This document shows, one piece after another, positions 1 through 6,416 of a stretch of 7,217 nt of DNA (positions are counted from its first letter, which is position 1; every line of letters begins with the position of its first letter). This DNA comes from Acidimicrobiia bacterium (GTDB lineage: Bacteria; Actinomycetota; Acidimicrobiia; Acidimicrobiales; Acidimicrobilacustridaceae). Location of the stretch: contig VERC01000118.1 of assembly GCA_018882825.1 (NCBI GenBank), forward strand, positions 1 through 7,217. Direction: 5' to 3'. A program made the translations under genes and the position numbers. The notes under the pieces are model-generated. The model ran no database searches. It was not told where the DNA came from and worked only from the letters and a program-made list of their open reading frames with translations.

Positions 1-1446
1 GCCCTGGCCCGTCGCCGTCCCGGAGAGGTCCGGGTGCTGCTGGTGGAGAGCGACGCCAAGATCGGCAACGGTCGCTGGCACCGCCAGCGGCTGCATCTCG
101 TGCTGGCGTCGATGCGTCGGTTCGCCGCCGAGTTGCGCGACGAGGGATTCGCCGTCGACCTGCGGCAGGCGCCGACCCTGCGGGCCGGACTGGCGGCCCA
201 TCGCGCCGAGTTCTCCCCGACGGGTGTCGTCGCCATGTCACCGATGTCGTGGGACGGCGCCGAGATGCTGGCCCGCGCCGGTGTCGACGTCGTGCCCAAC
301 GACCAGTTCCTGTGCTCGGCCGAGCGCTTCGCCGACTGGGCGGCCGGCCGCAAGAACCTCCGCATGGAGGACTTCTACCGGTTCCAACGCACGCGCATGG
401 GCGTGTTGATGGATGGTGACGAACCGGCCGGGGGTCGGTGGAACTTCGACGCCGACAACCGGGAACCGCCACCGCGTGACGGACGTTCGTGGCCCGAACC
501 GCTGGTGGATCCGCTCGACGAGATCGATGCCCGCGTCATCGTCGACATCGCCCGACGCTCACCCGACGCCTTCGGCGCACCTCCCACCGGCCTGTGGGCC
601 ACCACCCGGGCGGGTGCGGTGGATCGGCTGCATCACTTCATCGACGAGGTGCTGCCGTCGTTCGGTCCCCACGAGGACGCGATGTTGCGCGACGACTGGC
701 ACCTCGCCCATTCGATGTTGAGCCCGTACCTGAACCTCGGCATGCTGCACCCGGGGGAGGTGACGGCCGCCGCCGAACGCGCCTACCGCGACGGCAGGGT
801 CCCCATCGCCTCGGCCGAGGGGTTCATCCGTCAGGTCATCGGATGGCGCGAGTACGTCTGGGGTCTCTACTGGTTGTGGATGCCCGAGTACCGGGTCGAG
901 AACGCGTTCGGGGCCGATCGGGCGCTGCCGGCGTCGTTCACCGGTGCGGCAACCGACATGGCCTGCATCTCCCACACCGTCGGCGCCATCGACGAACGTG
1001 CGTGGGTACATCACATCGAGCGGTTGATGATCCTCGGCAATCTGGCACTCACCTCCGGCACCCGACCCGACGCGGTGGTCGACTGGATGTGGAAGTCGTT
1101 CATCGATGGCGCCGAATGGGTGATGCTCCCCAACGTCATCGGTATGGCCCTGTACGCCGACGGTGGGCGGATGGCCACCAAGCCCTATGCGTCGGGTGGC
1201 GCCTACATCAAGCGCATGAGCGATCACTGCGGATCGTGCCGCTTCGATCCCGGGAAGCGGATCGGCGAGCACGCCTGTCCCTACACCACCCTCTACTGGG
1301 ACTTCCTCGCCCGCAACGAACCGACGCTGCGCTCCAACCATCGACTCGGCAACCAGATGGGCACCATGCGCAGGTTGAAGGACCTCGACGCCGTGCGCGA
1401 ACGCGCGGTGGAGATCCGGCAGCGACTGGTCGACGGCTCTCTCTGA
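1..1446 (+). CDS. FeS-type (6-4) photolyase / bacterial cryptochrome, 5'-partial
   Basis: Light-driven flavoprotein of the FeS-BCP (PhrB-like, cryptochrome/photolyase-related) family, which in characterised members repairs (6-4) photoproducts in DNA. The frame is open from base 1, and a GTG at 34 is only an internal codon. Family proteins carry an N-terminal LGDQL-type segment before the VLLVES strand seen here, so the true start lies upstream. Numbering from the GTG at 34, the four 4Fe-4S cysteines are C311, C399, C402 and C415. Their spacing (88, 3, 13) equals that of Agrobacterium PhrB as I recall it (C350, C438, C441, C454). The constant offset of 39 predicts about 28 residues missing beyond the window. 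Other family signatures are KIGNGRWHRQRLHLVL near the N-terminus, IGWREYVWGLYW (about 269-280), HHIERLM (326-332) and ALYADGGRMATKPYASGG. The C-terminal length matches the family. The gene converges on the copper operon. Substrate preference within the clade is inferred, not shown. Confidence 0.95.
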   Translation, partial: ALARRRPGEVRVLLVESDAKIGNGRWHRQRLHLVLASMRRFAAELRDEGFAVDLRQAPTLRAGLAAHRAEFSPTGVVAMSPMSWDGAEMLARAGVDVVPNDQFLCSAERFADWAAGRKNLRMEDFYRFQRTRMGVLMDGDEPAGGRWNFDADNREPPPRDGRSWPEPLVDPLDEIDARVIVDIARRSPDAFGAPPTGLWATTRAGAVDRLHHFIDEVLPSFGPHEDAMLRDDWHLAHSMLSPYLNLGMLHPGEVTAAAERAYRDGRVPIASAEGFIRQVIGWREYVWGLYWLWMPEYRVENAFGADRALPASFTGAATDMACISHTVGAIDERAWVHHIERLMILGNLALTSGTRPDAVVDWMWKSFIDGAEWVMLPNVIGMALYADGGRMATKPYASGGAYIKRMSDHCGSCRFDPGKRIGEHACPYTTLYWDFLARNEPTLRSNHRLGNQMGTMRRLKDLDAVRERAVEIRQRLVDGSL

Positions 1447-1468
1447 GCGGCCTCAGACGACCGAGGCC
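1442..1468. terminator. Palindromes over the convergent stop codons, possible bidirectional terminator
   Basis: TCTGAG (1442-1447) and CTCAGA (1452-1457) form a perfect 6-bp inverted repeat with a 4-base loop. It places the photolyase TGA (1444-1446) and the copZ stop (1453-1455 on the other strand) in opposite arms. An alternative stem pairs GGCCTC (1449-1454) with GAGGCC (1463-1468). Neither is followed by a T-run on either strand, so canonical intrinsic termination is not supported. A short GC-rich hairpin between convergent actinobacterial genes could still help define 3' ends. Confidence 0.3.
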
Positions 1469-1659
1469 ACCTCGTAGCCGGCCTCGTCGACCGCGGCGCG
1501 CACCGCGTCCTCCGAAACGTCGCCGATGACGGTGAGTGTCCTGGCGTCGATGTCGACGACGGCGGACTCGACGCCGGCCAACGGCGCCACCTCGCTCTCG
1601 ATGGCGCTCTTGCAGTGACCGCACGAGATGGCGGGAACCGAGTAGGTGCGGACGGTCAT
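1453..1659 (-). CDS. copZ: Copper chaperone, single heavy-metal-associated (HMA) domain, CopZ-like
   Basis: A 68-residue cytosolic protein consisting of one ferredoxin-like HMA domain. The metal loop is ISCGHC, with C13 and C16 as the Cu+ ligands and no other cysteine. The Met usually found before the motif is replaced by Ile. The rest follows the family pattern: a YSVPAIS beta strand, helix [15 protein letters not shown], strand [15 protein letters not shown], and C-terminal helix [13 protein letters not shown]. Length is normal for CopZ/Atx1-type chaperones. Its start overlaps the copA stop as ATGA (1656-1659). A strong GGAGGAG site (1664-1670, minus strand) lies inside the copA 3' end, so translational coupling is expected. 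Its likely role is to buffer Cu+ and deliver it to the CopA encoded just upstream. A Zn or other-metal HMA protein is possible but less likely beside a CPC-type ATPase. Confidence 0.93.
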   Translation of the reverse strand: MTVRTYSVPAISCGHCKSAIESEVAPLAGVESAVVDIDARTLTVIGDVSEDAVRAAVDEAGYEVASVV

Positions 1660-3926
1660 GATGCTCCTCCGGTGGTCGATGTCCGACGGACGCCGCGGAA
1701 TCGTCGCAGACGCAACGAGTTGGTGACCACGAACACCGACGAGAAGCCCATGGCCCCGGCGGCGATCATCGGGTCGAGCACGCCGGACGCGGCCAGTGGG
1801 ATGGCGGCCACGTTGTAGGCGAAGGCCCAGAACAGGTTGGCCTTGATGGTGGCCAGGGTGCGGCGCGACAGAGCGATGGCGTCGGCGGCGCTGCGCAGGT
1901 CGCCGCTCACGATGGTCAGGTCGCTGGCCTCGATGGCCACGTCGGTGCCGGTGCCGATGGCGATCCCGAGGTCGGCCCGGGCCAGGGCCGGGGCGTCGTT
2001 GATGCCGTCGCCGATCATGGCCACGGTGCGCCCGGACTCCTGAAGTCGCTGAACCTCGGCCACCTTGTCGGCGGGCAGCACCTCGGCCACCACCCGGTCG
2101 ACCCCGACCTCGGCGCCGATGGTGGCTGCGGTGCGAGCGTTGTCGCCGGTCAGTAGCACCACCTCGAGACCGAGTGCGTGCAACTGTTCGATCGCCTCGC
2201 CACTGGTGGGCCGCACTCGATCGGCGACCACGAGCACCGCACGGGCAACCAGCCCGTCGCCGGTGGGCTCGTCACTCCATCCGGTGAGCACCGCGGTGCG
2301 CCCGGCCGCTTCCGCGTCGTCGCGGGCGGTGGACAGCGTGTCCGACAGCGGGGCGAACAACGTGGCCCTCCCCACACCGACACGCCGGGTGCGACCCCCG
2401 TCGGTCACCGATGCCACCACGCCGCGCCCGGGAAGGTTCTCGAAAGCCTCGACGCGGGCCCCGGCGATGGTGTCGCCCTCGGCGGCGACGATCGCCGCCG
2501 CGATCGGATGTTCCGAACGCGACTCCACCGCCGCGGCCAGTCGCCGCGCGTCATCCGGCGCCACACCGTCGGCGACGACGTCGACCAGTTCCATCCGACC
2601 CTCGGTCACGGTGCCCGTCTTGTCGAGCACGGCCACGTCGACGAGTCGGGTCTGCTCCAGCACCTCCGCGCCCTTGATGATGATCCCCATCTGCGCGCCG
2701 CGGCCGGTGCCGACCATGATCGCCGTCGGTGTGGCCAGTCCCAGCGCGCACGGACAGGCGATGATCAGCACCGCCACCGCCGCGGTGAACGCGTCCTGGG
2801 TGGAATCCCCGATGGTCAACCACACGATGACGGTGAGCAGGGCGATGCCGAGCACCACGGGCACGAACACGCCCGAGATCCGATCGGCCAGTCGTTGGAT
2901 CGGCGCCTTCGAACCCTGCGCCTCCTCCACCAGGCGCACGATCTGCGACAACGCGGTGTCGGCGCCGACGCGAGTGGCCTCCACCACCAGGTGGCCGTTG
3001 GTGTTGACCGTGGCACCGACCACATCGTCGCCCGGTCCGACCTCCACCGGCACGGGTTCGCCGGTGAGCATCGACATGTCGATGGCCGAGTGCCCCTCGA
3101 CCACCACGCCGTCGGTGGCCACCTTCGCCCCGGGCCGCACCACGAACCGCATACCCACCTGCAGGTCGTCCAGATCGATCTCGGTGCCGTCGGCCAGCGT
3201 CACCGTGCGCACGCCCAGCGCGGCGAGCGCGCGCAGCGCGTCGCCCGAACGTCGGCGGGCGCGGGCCTCGAACCACTTTCCCAGCAGGATCAACGCGATG
3301 ATCACGCCGGCCGTCTCGAAGTACACGTGCACCTCGGGACCCGATCCGCTCATGCCCGGCATCGACCCCATCGAGTTGTCGGCATCGGTGGCGCCGAGGA
3401 ACACCAATGCCACCGTCGACCAGGTCCACGCCGCCAGCGTGCCCATCGACACCAGAGTGTCCATGGTGGCGGAGCCGTGGCGCAGGTTCACCGCCGCAGC
3501 GCGGTGGAATCCCCACCCGCACCAGAACACGACCGGGGTGGAGAGGGCGAAGGCGAACCATTGCCATCCGTCGAACATCAGCGCCGGGATCATCGAGACA
3601 GCCACCACCGGCACGGTGAGGGCGGCGGCGACGATGAGTCGAATGCCGAGGGCATGCGCGGCCTCGGCCTCGGCTTCGTCGCGCCGGTCGACCTCCGGCA
3701 CCCGGTACCCCATGCTGGCGATCCTGGCGGCGAACTCGTCTCGACCTGTGACCGTCGGATCGAAACGCACGGTGGCGCGTGCCGCGGCGAGGTTGACGTC
3801 GGCCTGGGCCACCCCGTCGAGTTTCGACAGACCCTTGCCGATGCGCGTGGCGCAGGCGGCACAGGTCATGCCCTCGATGGGGAGGTCGATTCGTTCGAGA
3901 CGTTCGGGCCGGGTCGTCGACGTCAT
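1656..3926 (-). CDS. copA: Cu+-exporting P1B-1-type ATPase CopA
   Basis: A 756-residue integral membrane ATPase that exports Cu+ from the cytosol using ATP. Domains in order: an N-terminal HMA domain (about 13-78) with the metal motif C22-A-A-C25; membrane segments at about 91-116, 121-148, 155-178 and 201-220; an actuator domain with TGE at 288-290; segments at about 354-373 and 380-408 carrying the CPC transport motif (391-393); a P-domain with phosphorylated D435 in DKTGT; an N-domain with the SEHP motif (H473-P474); TGDN (593-596) and GDGINDAP (639-646); then two final segments. Y704-N705 and M726-x-x-S729-S730 in the last two segments, together with CPC, are the P1B-1 (Cu+) signature. 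A short MxxMxxM stretch (M186, M189, M192) lies in the loop between the third and fourth segments. The ATG at 3926 is the first start after an in-frame TAG. No good ribosome-binding site precedes it, so it may depend on read-through from the upstream yaaA-like gene. It overlaps copZ by 4 bases. Confidence 0.98.
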   Translation of the reverse strand: MTSTTRPERLERIDLPIEGMTCAACATRIGKGLSKLDGVAQADVNLAAARATVRFDPTVTGRDEFAARIASMGYRVPEVDRRDEAEAEAAHALGIRLIVAAALTVPVVAVSMIPALMFDGWQWFAFALSTPVVFWCGWGFHRAAAVNLRHGSATMDTLVSMGTLAAWTWSTVALVFLGATDADNSMGSMPGMSGSGPEVHVYFETAGVIIALILLGKWFEARARRRSGDALRALAALGVRTVTLADGTEIDLDDLQVGMRFVVRPGAKVATDGVVVEGHSAIDMSMLTGEPVPVEVGPGDDVVGATVNTNGHLVVEATRVGADTALSQIVRLVEEAQGSKAPIQRLADRISGVFVPVVLGIALLTVIVWLTIGDSTQDAFTAAVAVLIIACPCALGLATPTAIMVGTGRGAQMGIIIKGAEVLEQTRLVDVAVLDKTGTVTEGRMELVDVVADGVAPDDARRLAAAVESRSEHPIAAAIVAAEGDTIAGARVEAFENLPGRGVVASVTDGGRTRRVGVGRATLFAPLSDTLSTARDDAEAAGRTAVLTGWSDEPTGDGLVARAVLVVADRVRPTSGEAIEQLHALGLEVVLLTGDNARTAATIGAEVGVDRVVAEVLPADKVAEVQRLQESGRTVAMIGDGINDAPALARADLGIAIGTGTDVAIEASDLTIVSGDLRSAADAIALSRRTLATIKANLFWAFAYNVAAIPLAASGVLDPMIAAGAMGFSSVFVVTNSLRLRRFRGVRRTSTTGGAS
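1664..1670 (-). promoter_or_regulatory. Ribosome-binding site of copZ inside the copA 3' end
   Basis: On the minus strand GGAGGAG is followed by CATC and then the ATG at 1659, placing the GGAGG core 6 bases from the start codon. It lies in the last codons of copA (Gly-Ala-Ser-stop). This supports the copZ start and coupled translation of the two genes. Confidence 0.75.
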
Positions 3927-3949
3927 GGCATCACGCTACGGGTCGCATC

Positions 3950-3979
3950 ACCCGCTCGTTCATCCACCGCTCGTTCATC
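3950..3979. repeat. Two-copy 15-bp tandem repeat between yaaA-like gene and copA
   Basis: Units 3950-3964 and 3965-3979 match at 13 of 15 positions and share the exact core CCGCTCGTTCATC (3952-3964 and 3967-3979). The second unit overlaps the last codon and stop of the yaaA-like gene. The first, with an in-frame copy of the same stop triplet, lies in the 48-base gap before copA. It may be a simple duplication of the gene's end. A protein-binding site for copper control is possible, but it does not look like a CueR or CsoR palindrome. Confidence 0.7.
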
Positions 3980-4796
3980 GACGAGTCCGCACCATCACCA
4001 GCACCGTCGTGCCCTTCACCTCTTCGGTGAGCGACGGGTCGTACACGTAGCCCTCGGGATGGGTGAATCGGGTCAGCGCTGCCGGTTCATCGGCTCCGGT
4101 GGCCAGGACGAACCTCACCAGTGCGCCCTTGAGCAACTTGTTCCAGTGACTCACGGTGGTGAACGTGCGGGTGCCGTGCGACGGGGTGCCCTCATCGACG
4201 AAGCGCACCGAGAACATGGCGGCCGGACCATCGTCGGTGCCGACCGCGGCCGGTCTCCACGCCGCCACGTGCTCACCCGGCAGCAGGTTCCAGACCGTGC
4301 CGCCGCGCACACGGTCGGCCAGCGCATCGGTGATCGATCCCCGCCACGCCCCCGCCACCTTGCCGATCGAAGGCAACGACACGTTCATCTTCAGTCGATG
4401 ATCGGGTATCGGGTCGGTCGGGGTCACCAATCCGAAGATCCCGCTGAAGATCACGACCTGCTCGTCGAGTCGCGATCGATCCCGCTTCGACAACGACGAC
4501 ACGTCCAACTCGTCGAAGAGCACGCCGGTGAACCGCTCGATCGCCGGCATGGTCGGGCCCGAGCGCAGTTCCCGATTCGCCGAGGTGGCGTCGGCCAACG
4601 TGGTCCCGGTCACTCCCAGCAACTTCTCCCGGGTGGCCACCGGCGATCGCATGGCCCGGATCACGGCGTCGATCATCCGCTCCCGGGTGGCGTTGAGTTC
4701 GGTGAACGACAGTCGGTCGAGACGCAGGGGTCGACCCGAACCACCGGGCGACTTCCCCTCCGACGGGGGCAGGAGCACCACGGGTCGGGACGGCAC
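3975..4796 (-). CDS. yaaA: YaaA-family (DUF328) peroxide stress protein
   Basis: A cytosolic protein of 273 residues from the chosen GTG. In E. coli, YaaA limits iron-driven damage during peroxide stress, and its fold is reported to bind DNA. Family landmarks, numbered from this start: PPSEGK (10-15) just after the first strand; SGIFGL (118-123) leading into P126 and D128; HRLKM (133-137), equivalent to the usual YRLEM; VWNLLPGEH (about 168-176); a basic KLLKG segment (about 220-224); and HPEGYVYD (246-253) near the C-terminus. The frame stays open upstream to 5168, but that extension has no family similarity and would cross the leader of the divergent gene. GTG at 4796 puts the first strand 5 residues in, as expected. 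No clear ribosome-binding site is visible for it or for the GTGs at 4781 and 4778, so the start is uncertain by a few codons. It lies upstream of copA on the same strand. Confidence 0.9.
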   Translation of the reverse strand: MPSRPVVLLPPSEGKSPGGSGRPLRLDRLSFTELNATRERMIDAVIRAMRSPVATREKLLGVTGTTLADATSANRELRSGPTMPAIERFTGVLFDELDVSSLSKRDRSRLDEQVVIFSGIFGLVTPTDPIPDHRLKMNVSLPSIGKVAGAWRGSITDALADRVRGGTVWNLLPGEHVAAWRPAAVGTDDGPAAMFSVRFVDEGTPSHGTRTFTTVSHWNKLLKGALVRFVLATGADEPAALTRFTHPEGYVYDPSLTEEVKGTTVLVMVRTRR

Positions 4797-4920
4797 ATCG
4801 GCATCGTGGCAGACCGTCGGGCCCTCACGGTGAAGGGGGAGCCGAGCGAACCGATGTGGGGATCGCGGAGCCCGGATGGTAGGAAGGAGGCCCCATCGGA
4901 CGCCGGAGGAGGTGGAGCGC
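4797..4920. other. Divergent intergenic region with a small inverted repeat
   Basis: This stretch separates the yaaA-like gene (leftward) from the leader ORF (rightward) and should hold both promoters. An inverted repeat, ACCGT (4813-4817), 9 bases, ACGGT (4827-4831), sits 17 bases upstream of the yaaA start codon and could be an operator. On the minus strand TACCAT (4876-4881) fits a TAnnnT -10 box that would give a yaaA 5' UTR of roughly 70 bases, but no -35 is recognisable. On the plus strand I find no convincing -10/-35. A second purine-rich AGGAAGGAGG (4881-4890) has no start codon at a usable distance. Confidence 0.25.
4907..4913 (+). promoter_or_regulatory. Perfect Shine-Dalgarno site of the leader ORF
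   Basis: AGGAGGT complements the 3' end of 16S rRNA perfectly and lies 7 bases before the ATG at 4921. It is stronger than the site of any other gene in the window, which is the main reason to take the short downstream frame seriously. A GTG at 4912, in the same frame, overlaps this site and is a poor start. Confidence 0.6.
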
Positions 4921-5007
4921 ATGCCCGAGAGCGAACCCCCAAGTACCCGCCCCGTGACCGTGCGCTGCCCGCGGCGCGACCCGATGGACGACACCGGACG
5001 TCCCTGA
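4921..5007 (+). CDS. Putative 28-residue proline/acid-rich leader peptide upstream of the MgtE-like gene
   Basis: A short open frame, ATG to TGA, ending 54 bases before the start of the MgtE-N/CBS gene. The peptide begins MPESEPPSTRP and ends DPMDDTGRP-stop. Seven of 28 residues are Pro (2, 6, 7, 11, 17, 21, 28) and five are acidic (E3, E5, D20, D23, D24). The early Glu/Pro run recalls enterobacterial MgtL, which contains EPDP and destabilises the translating ribosome when Mg2+ is low. A Pro codon directly before a stop is also known to slow termination. There is no membrane segment, signal peptide or recognisable domain, so a cis-acting role in translation is more likely than a free function. 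Its codons from Pro11 onward overlap a predicted RNA structure. The frame and ribosome-binding site are seen directly; the Mg2+-sensing role is inferred from composition and from the downstream gene. It could be a chance frame. Confidence 0.5.
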   Translation: MPESEPPSTRPVTVRCPRRDPMDDTGRP

Positions 5008-5062
5008 CGGTCGCGGCGACGAGGCGGCATCTTCCGTCGCTCGTCCTCCGAGGAGTCCGTCA
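4952..5062 (+). promoter_or_regulatory. Candidate leader RNA switch: three-way junction versus start-codon occlusion
   Basis: Closing stem: CCGTGACCGT (4952-4961) pairs with ACGGTCGCGG (5007-5016), 10 bp including one G-U. Inside it are GCGCTG/CGGCGC (4962-4967/4972-4977, loop CCCG) and GGACG/CGTCC (4986-4990/4999-5003). The outer stem's 3' strand begins at the last base of the leader stop. An exclusive alternative pairs TGACGG (5005-5010) with CCGTCA (5057-5062), hiding the first base of the MgtE-like start codon. TCCT (5044-5047) can also fold onto the ribosome-binding site (AGGA, 5051-5054). Complementarity was read by eye with no energy calculation. Six-base matches are common in GC-rich DNA, and the 10-bp stem is the stronger part. 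No T-run follows, so control would be translational or Rho-linked rather than by an intrinsic terminator. Confidence 0.4.
5050..5055 (+). promoter_or_regulatory. Ribosome-binding site of the MgtE-N/CBS gene
   Basis: GAGGAG lies 6 bases before the ATG at 5062 and fixes that start. It follows directly on its own complement TCCTCC (5044-5049). That segment can pair locally with AGGA, or as TCCTCCG (5044-5050) with CGGAGGA (4904-4910) at the leader's own ribosome-binding site. Confidence 0.7.
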
Positions 5063-6405
5063 TGTCCCGCACCCTCAGTCCGCCCCGGGCCATCGTCCAG
5101 CGGCGAACGCAACGAACGAAGCGGCTGCTCGCCCTCGAGGCGGTGGCCGAGTCACTCCTGTCCGTCACCGGACTGGTCGGCGCGCCCGTCGTGCACTCCT
5201 CGGGTGTGGTCGTCGGTCGCCTCGTCGACCTCGTGGTGCGTTGGGAGGGCGAGCCCTATCCGCCACTGACCGGTCTCGTGGTGCGGGTGGGACGCAGCCT
5301 GTCGTGGGTGTCGGCCGAGAAGATCGGTGAACTCGAGGCCCGACGCGTGACGCTTCGGTCGGCGAAGGTCGATCTGCGCGAGTTCGTTCGGCGCGACAAC
5401 GAAGTCAAGTTGGTCGACGACGTCATCGATCACCAGATGGTCGATGTCGACGGTGTGCGCGTGTTCCGGGCCGCCGACCTGTTCCTCGCCCGCGTCGGTG
5501 GTGGCTATCGATTGGTCGGTGCCGACGTCGGCTTCTCCACGCTGCTTCGTCGGCTGGGTCCGGCCCGTTGGCGCGTGCGACCTCACCCCGACCGCGTCAT
5601 CGACTGGGCCGCCATCCAGCCCTTCTCCGATCCAGGCGAACCGGTGCGACTGTCGCGGGCCAACAGCGAGTTGCGACGGCTGCGTCCCGGCGAGTTGGCC
5701 GACCTCCTCGAGGAACTCGGTCGCTCCCAGCGTCAGGAACTGCTCTCGGCCCTCGATGCCGAGACCGCGGCCGACGCGCTTGAGGAGATGGAGAGCGACG
5801 AGCTGTCGGTGCTGTTGCGCGACGTCGATCCCGGCCAGGCGGCATCGCTGCTGTCGGAGATGGAACCGGACGAGGCGGCCGAGGCGTTGCGCGATCTCGA
5901 CGACGAGACCCGTGACGAACTGCTCGCAGCGATGGACCCCGACGACGCCGAGGATCTCACCCTGCTCCTGACCTATGACGAGGAGACGGCCGGTGGTGTC
6001 ATGACCACGTCGATCGTCAGCTTCGACGCGTCACTCACGGTGGCCGAGGCCCGGGCCCGACTGGCCGATCACGACTCCTACGACGACATCGCCCGCGTCG
6101 AGTCGGTGCTGGTGCTCGACGACGACGGCGTCGTGGTCGACGACATCCTCATGATCGACCTGTTCATGGCCGCGGCCGAGGACACCCTCGGCTCGCTCAC
6201 CGGCGCCCCATGGCCCGTCACCGTGCCCGCCGATGCGCCGCTCGACGACGTCATCGAGGCCTTCGTGGAGAACCGGGGATCGTCGATCGTCGTGGTCGAC
6301 GAGTCCGACCATCCGTTGGGTCGGATCCTCGCCGACGACGTCATCGACGCGCTCCTTCCCCACCGTGAGCGGTCGCGACGTCACTTCTCGGGAATCCTGT
6401 CCTGA
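5062..6405 (+). CDS. Soluble MgtE-N / tandem CBS domain protein with PRC-barrel-like N-terminus
   Basis: A 447-residue protein without a membrane segment. Residues about 45-105 look like a PRC-barrel (VVVGRLVDLVVRWEGEPYPP through SAEKIGELEARRVTL), and about 120-170 may be a second, weaker one. Residues about 205-310 are an MgtE_N superhelical domain, very acidic, with repeats of the DxxxAADALEEM and MEPDEAAEALRDLD type. TYDEETAGGVMT (304-315) is the typical MgtE junction into two CBS domains (about 311-375 and 380-433). In true MgtE channels the N and CBS domains bind Mg2+ and gate a C-terminal five-helix pore. Here the protein stops after CBS2, so the sensor is present without the pore. The NRAMP-family permease starts 11 bases downstream, which suggests the protein senses Mg2+ (or nucleotides via CBS) for that carrier. 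It has a good ribosome-binding site and is preceded by a candidate leader peptide and RNA fold. Partnership and ligand are inferred. Confidence 0.93.
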   Translation: MSRTLSPPRAIVQRRTQRTKRLLALEAVAESLLSVTGLVGAPVVHSSGVVVGRLVDLVVRWEGEPYPPLTGLVVRVGRSLSWVSAEKIGELEARRVTLRSAKVDLREFVRRDNEVKLVDDVIDHQMVDVDGVRVFRAADLFLARVGGGYRLVGADVGFSTLLRRLGPARWRVRPHPDRVIDWAAIQPFSDPGEPVRLSRANSELRRLRPGELADLLEELGRSQRQELLSALDAETAADALEEMESDELSVLLRDVDPGQAASLLSEMEPDEAAEALRDLDDETRDELLAAMDPDDAEDLTLLLTYDEETAGGVMTTSIVSFDASLTVAEARARLADHDSYDDIARVESVLVLDDDGVVVDDILMIDLFMAAAEDTLGSLTGAPWPVTVPADAPLDDVIEAFVENRGSSIVVVDESDHPLGRILADDVIDALLPHRERSRRHFSGILS

Positions 6406-6416
6406 CCGGACCCGAC

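Noticed and set aside
2065..4050. A second long plus-strand frame, Ser/Thr/Ala-rich, opposite copA
   Set aside because: It is the mirror of copA codon bias, shows no family motif, and has no supporting start context.
5016..5045. Intrinsic terminator before the MgtE-like gene
   Set aside because: Hairpins are possible (GACGAG/CTCGTC at 5018-5023/5040-5045, or GCGACG/CGTCGC at 5016-5021/5035-5040), but no T-run follows either.
4840..5061. M-box (ykoK) Mg2+ riboswitch or yybP-ykoY Mn2+ riboswitch
   Set aside because: I looked for the conserved M-box segments (AGGTGAGGCTCC-like and the downstream core) and for the yybP-ykoY core and could not match either. A covariance-model search would settle it.
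4797..5168. N-terminal extension of the yaaA-like protein to an ATG at 5168
   Set aside because: The extra 124 residues are basic and low-complexity with no family similarity. They would overlap the divergent gene and its leader. The family fold begins at the GTG at 4796.
2178..5330. Very long plus-strand open frame opposite copA and yaaA
   Set aside because: It is antisense to two strongly recognisable genes. Its translation is rich in Arg/His/Gly with no domain, and long antisense frames are common in GC-rich coding DNA.
5062..6405. Complete MgtE Mg2+ channel
   Set aside because: The length is similar, but the C-terminal five-helix pore is absent and the space is taken by an N-terminal PRC-barrel-like region.
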